DNA of 64,000 nt, from contig CAJIZA010000005.1 of assembly GCA_905181815.1 (NCBI GenBank), positions 215,176 to 279,175 on the forward strand, written 5' to 3'. The notes under the pieces are model-generated. The model ran no database searches. It was given only the letters and a program-made list of their open reading frames with translations, and was not told where the DNA came from. Source of the stretch: an uncultured Planktomarina sp. Its GTDB lineage: Bacteria > Pseudomonadota > Alphaproteobacteria > Rhodobacterales > Rhodobacteraceae. The position numbers were made by a program, and so were the translations under genes. Within the stretch, counting starts at the first letter, position 1; each line of letters opens with the position of its first letter. Shown one piece after another: positions 63,416 to 64,000 of this stretch.

Positions 63416-63431
63416 AGCAAAAAACATGCCA
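63416..63431 (-). promoter_or_regulatory. sigma-54 promoter of the second FliL-like gene
   Basis: Minus strand TGGCAT-N5-TTGCT, consensus -24/-12, 23 bp before the start at 63393. Confidence 0.82.
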
Positions 63432-63457
63432 CATTGTTTTTTGGTTATACCAGCTCT

Positions 63458-63712
63458 TTATTCAGTTTTTTCTTTAATTTCGACGCTGATGCCTAAACGG
63501 TCTTCACCATCACGAAGTAATTGAGAACTGGAAAGATCAGTCAAACCGTCAAAATCAACTATCGTAAACGACACTTCCGCCTTAGAACTCGATATTTGAG
63601 TTATAATTTCGTTTTCAACAAATTTATGACGTAATATTTCATAACTCTTGAAAAATTCCAACCAATCGCCAAAATTACCATTCGAAATATTTACTGTTGC
63701 AATTACATCCAT
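63458..63712 (-). CDS. small unknown alpha/beta protein
   Basis: 84 residues, start ATG at 63712 with AGGAAG upstream (a longer frame begins at 63733). MDVIATVNISNGNFGDWLEF, KSYEILRHKFVENEIITQIS, KAEVSFTIVDFDGLTD: a beta-alpha-beta pattern similar to small dimeric alpha/beta barrel proteins, but the family is not recognised. It lies 65 bp upstream of the FliL-like gene, which has its own promoter. Confidence 0.55.
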   Translation of the reverse strand: MDVIATVNISNGNFGDWLEFFKSYEILRHKFVENEIITQISSSKAEVSFTIVDFDGLTDLSSSQLLRDGEDRLGISVEIKEKTE

Positions 63713-63819
63713 TGTGTAAATCTTCCTATACAATGCCCTGGGTACTCACCAAAGTTTTTATCAGATTATGACAAAATAGAAATTTTGCAAAACATTTATC
63801 AAAAATATTAAATAACTTT

Positions 63820-63835
63820 GGCACATAATTTGCGG
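63820..63835 (+). promoter_or_regulatory. sigma-54 promoter at the right edge
   Basis: Plus strand TGGCAC-N5-TTGCG, 37 bp before the ATG at 63872; exact spacing, one deviation at the last position. Confidence 0.8.
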
Positions 63836-63871
63836 TCGAGTAGGATATATAATTTTTAGGAATCTAATCTT

Positions 63872-64000
63872 ATGTTGTTCGAAAAACACACTCGCCTTTG
63901 TGCCGCTATGTTCTTTGCATTCGTTCCAGCATTGTCAGAAGCTAATTCTGCCTGCACGGAAGCAGCAAAAGATTTCAACCTTTGCTTAGACGACAAAATA
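63872..64000 (+). CDS. exported protein, 3' end outside the window
   Basis: The first 43 codons: MLFEKHTRLCAAMFFAFVP, ALSEANS then ACTEAAKDFNLCLDDK. The N terminus is a signal peptide with a likely ANS-A cleavage; a cysteine pair follows. AGGAA lies upstream, and a sigma-54 promoter marks it as part of the flagellar regulon (inference). The rest is beyond the window, so no function can be given. Confidence 0.7.
   Translation, partial: MLFEKHTRLCAAMFFAFVPALSEANSACTEAAKDFNLCLDDKI

Overview
The window looks like chromosome of a marine alphaproteobacterium of the Rhodobacteraceae (Roseobacter/Rhodobacter) type. This is inferred from gene content: sialic-acid-type genes, tandem KDO transferases, and a flagellar system that matches the horizontally acquired Fla1 system of Rhodobacter sphaeroides (its own RpoN2, paired FleQ/FleT-type activators, FlgT, a MotF-like protein). 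No rRNA or tRNA gene is visible, so I do not name a species.

Region 1 (1-8.8 kb) is visibly richer in G+C. It holds neuB (cut by the window edge), neuC, two tandem KDO transferases and a convergent neuA. Next come a badly broken ugd (UDP-glucose dehydrogenase) pseudogene, an EamA transporter, a GFA-family protein, the 3' scrap of an IS3-type transposase, and a YbjQ-like gene with a zinc ribbon. The ugd and IS scraps mark the border of the flagellar island.

Region 2 (8.9-64 kb) is an AT-richer flagellar island. Left to right it contains: flgBCDEFGHIJKL plus an extra rod/hook paralog (minus strand, transcribed leftwards from 24.7 kb); flhA-flhF-flhG-fliA and a broken gene coupled to fliA; the plus-strand set flgP-flgT-flgA-flgM-flgN; a MotX-like Sel1 protein coupled to a nitrile-hydratase-leader-like protein; a FleQ-like activator; fliD; motB/motA; flagellin; rpoN2; the fliK-L-M-N-O-P-Q-R-flhB operon with four accessory genes (one MotF-like, one PDZ-like); fleT-fliEFGHIJ; fliS; and a right flank of small genes with their own sigma-54 promoters.

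I read twelve sigma-54 (-24/-12) sites and one good sigma-28 site before the flagellin gene. Together with rpoN2, two sigma-54 activators, fliA and flgM they make a complete hierarchical circuit.

The most striking observation is decay. The flagellin, fliD, fliR, fleQ-like, flgA, a gene coupled to fliA, a tail-anchored-protein gene and probably a DUF1566 gene all need frameshifts (fliD also a stop codon) to read through, while neighbouring genes are intact. Either the island is losing function or the assembly carries many indel errors. The in-frame TAG and multiple lesions in fliD, and the large deletion in ugd, favour real decay for at least those genes. Other oddities are a giant FlgK (1445 aa), a giant FlgE (1273 aa), and several small unrecognised genes wired to sigma-54 promoters.
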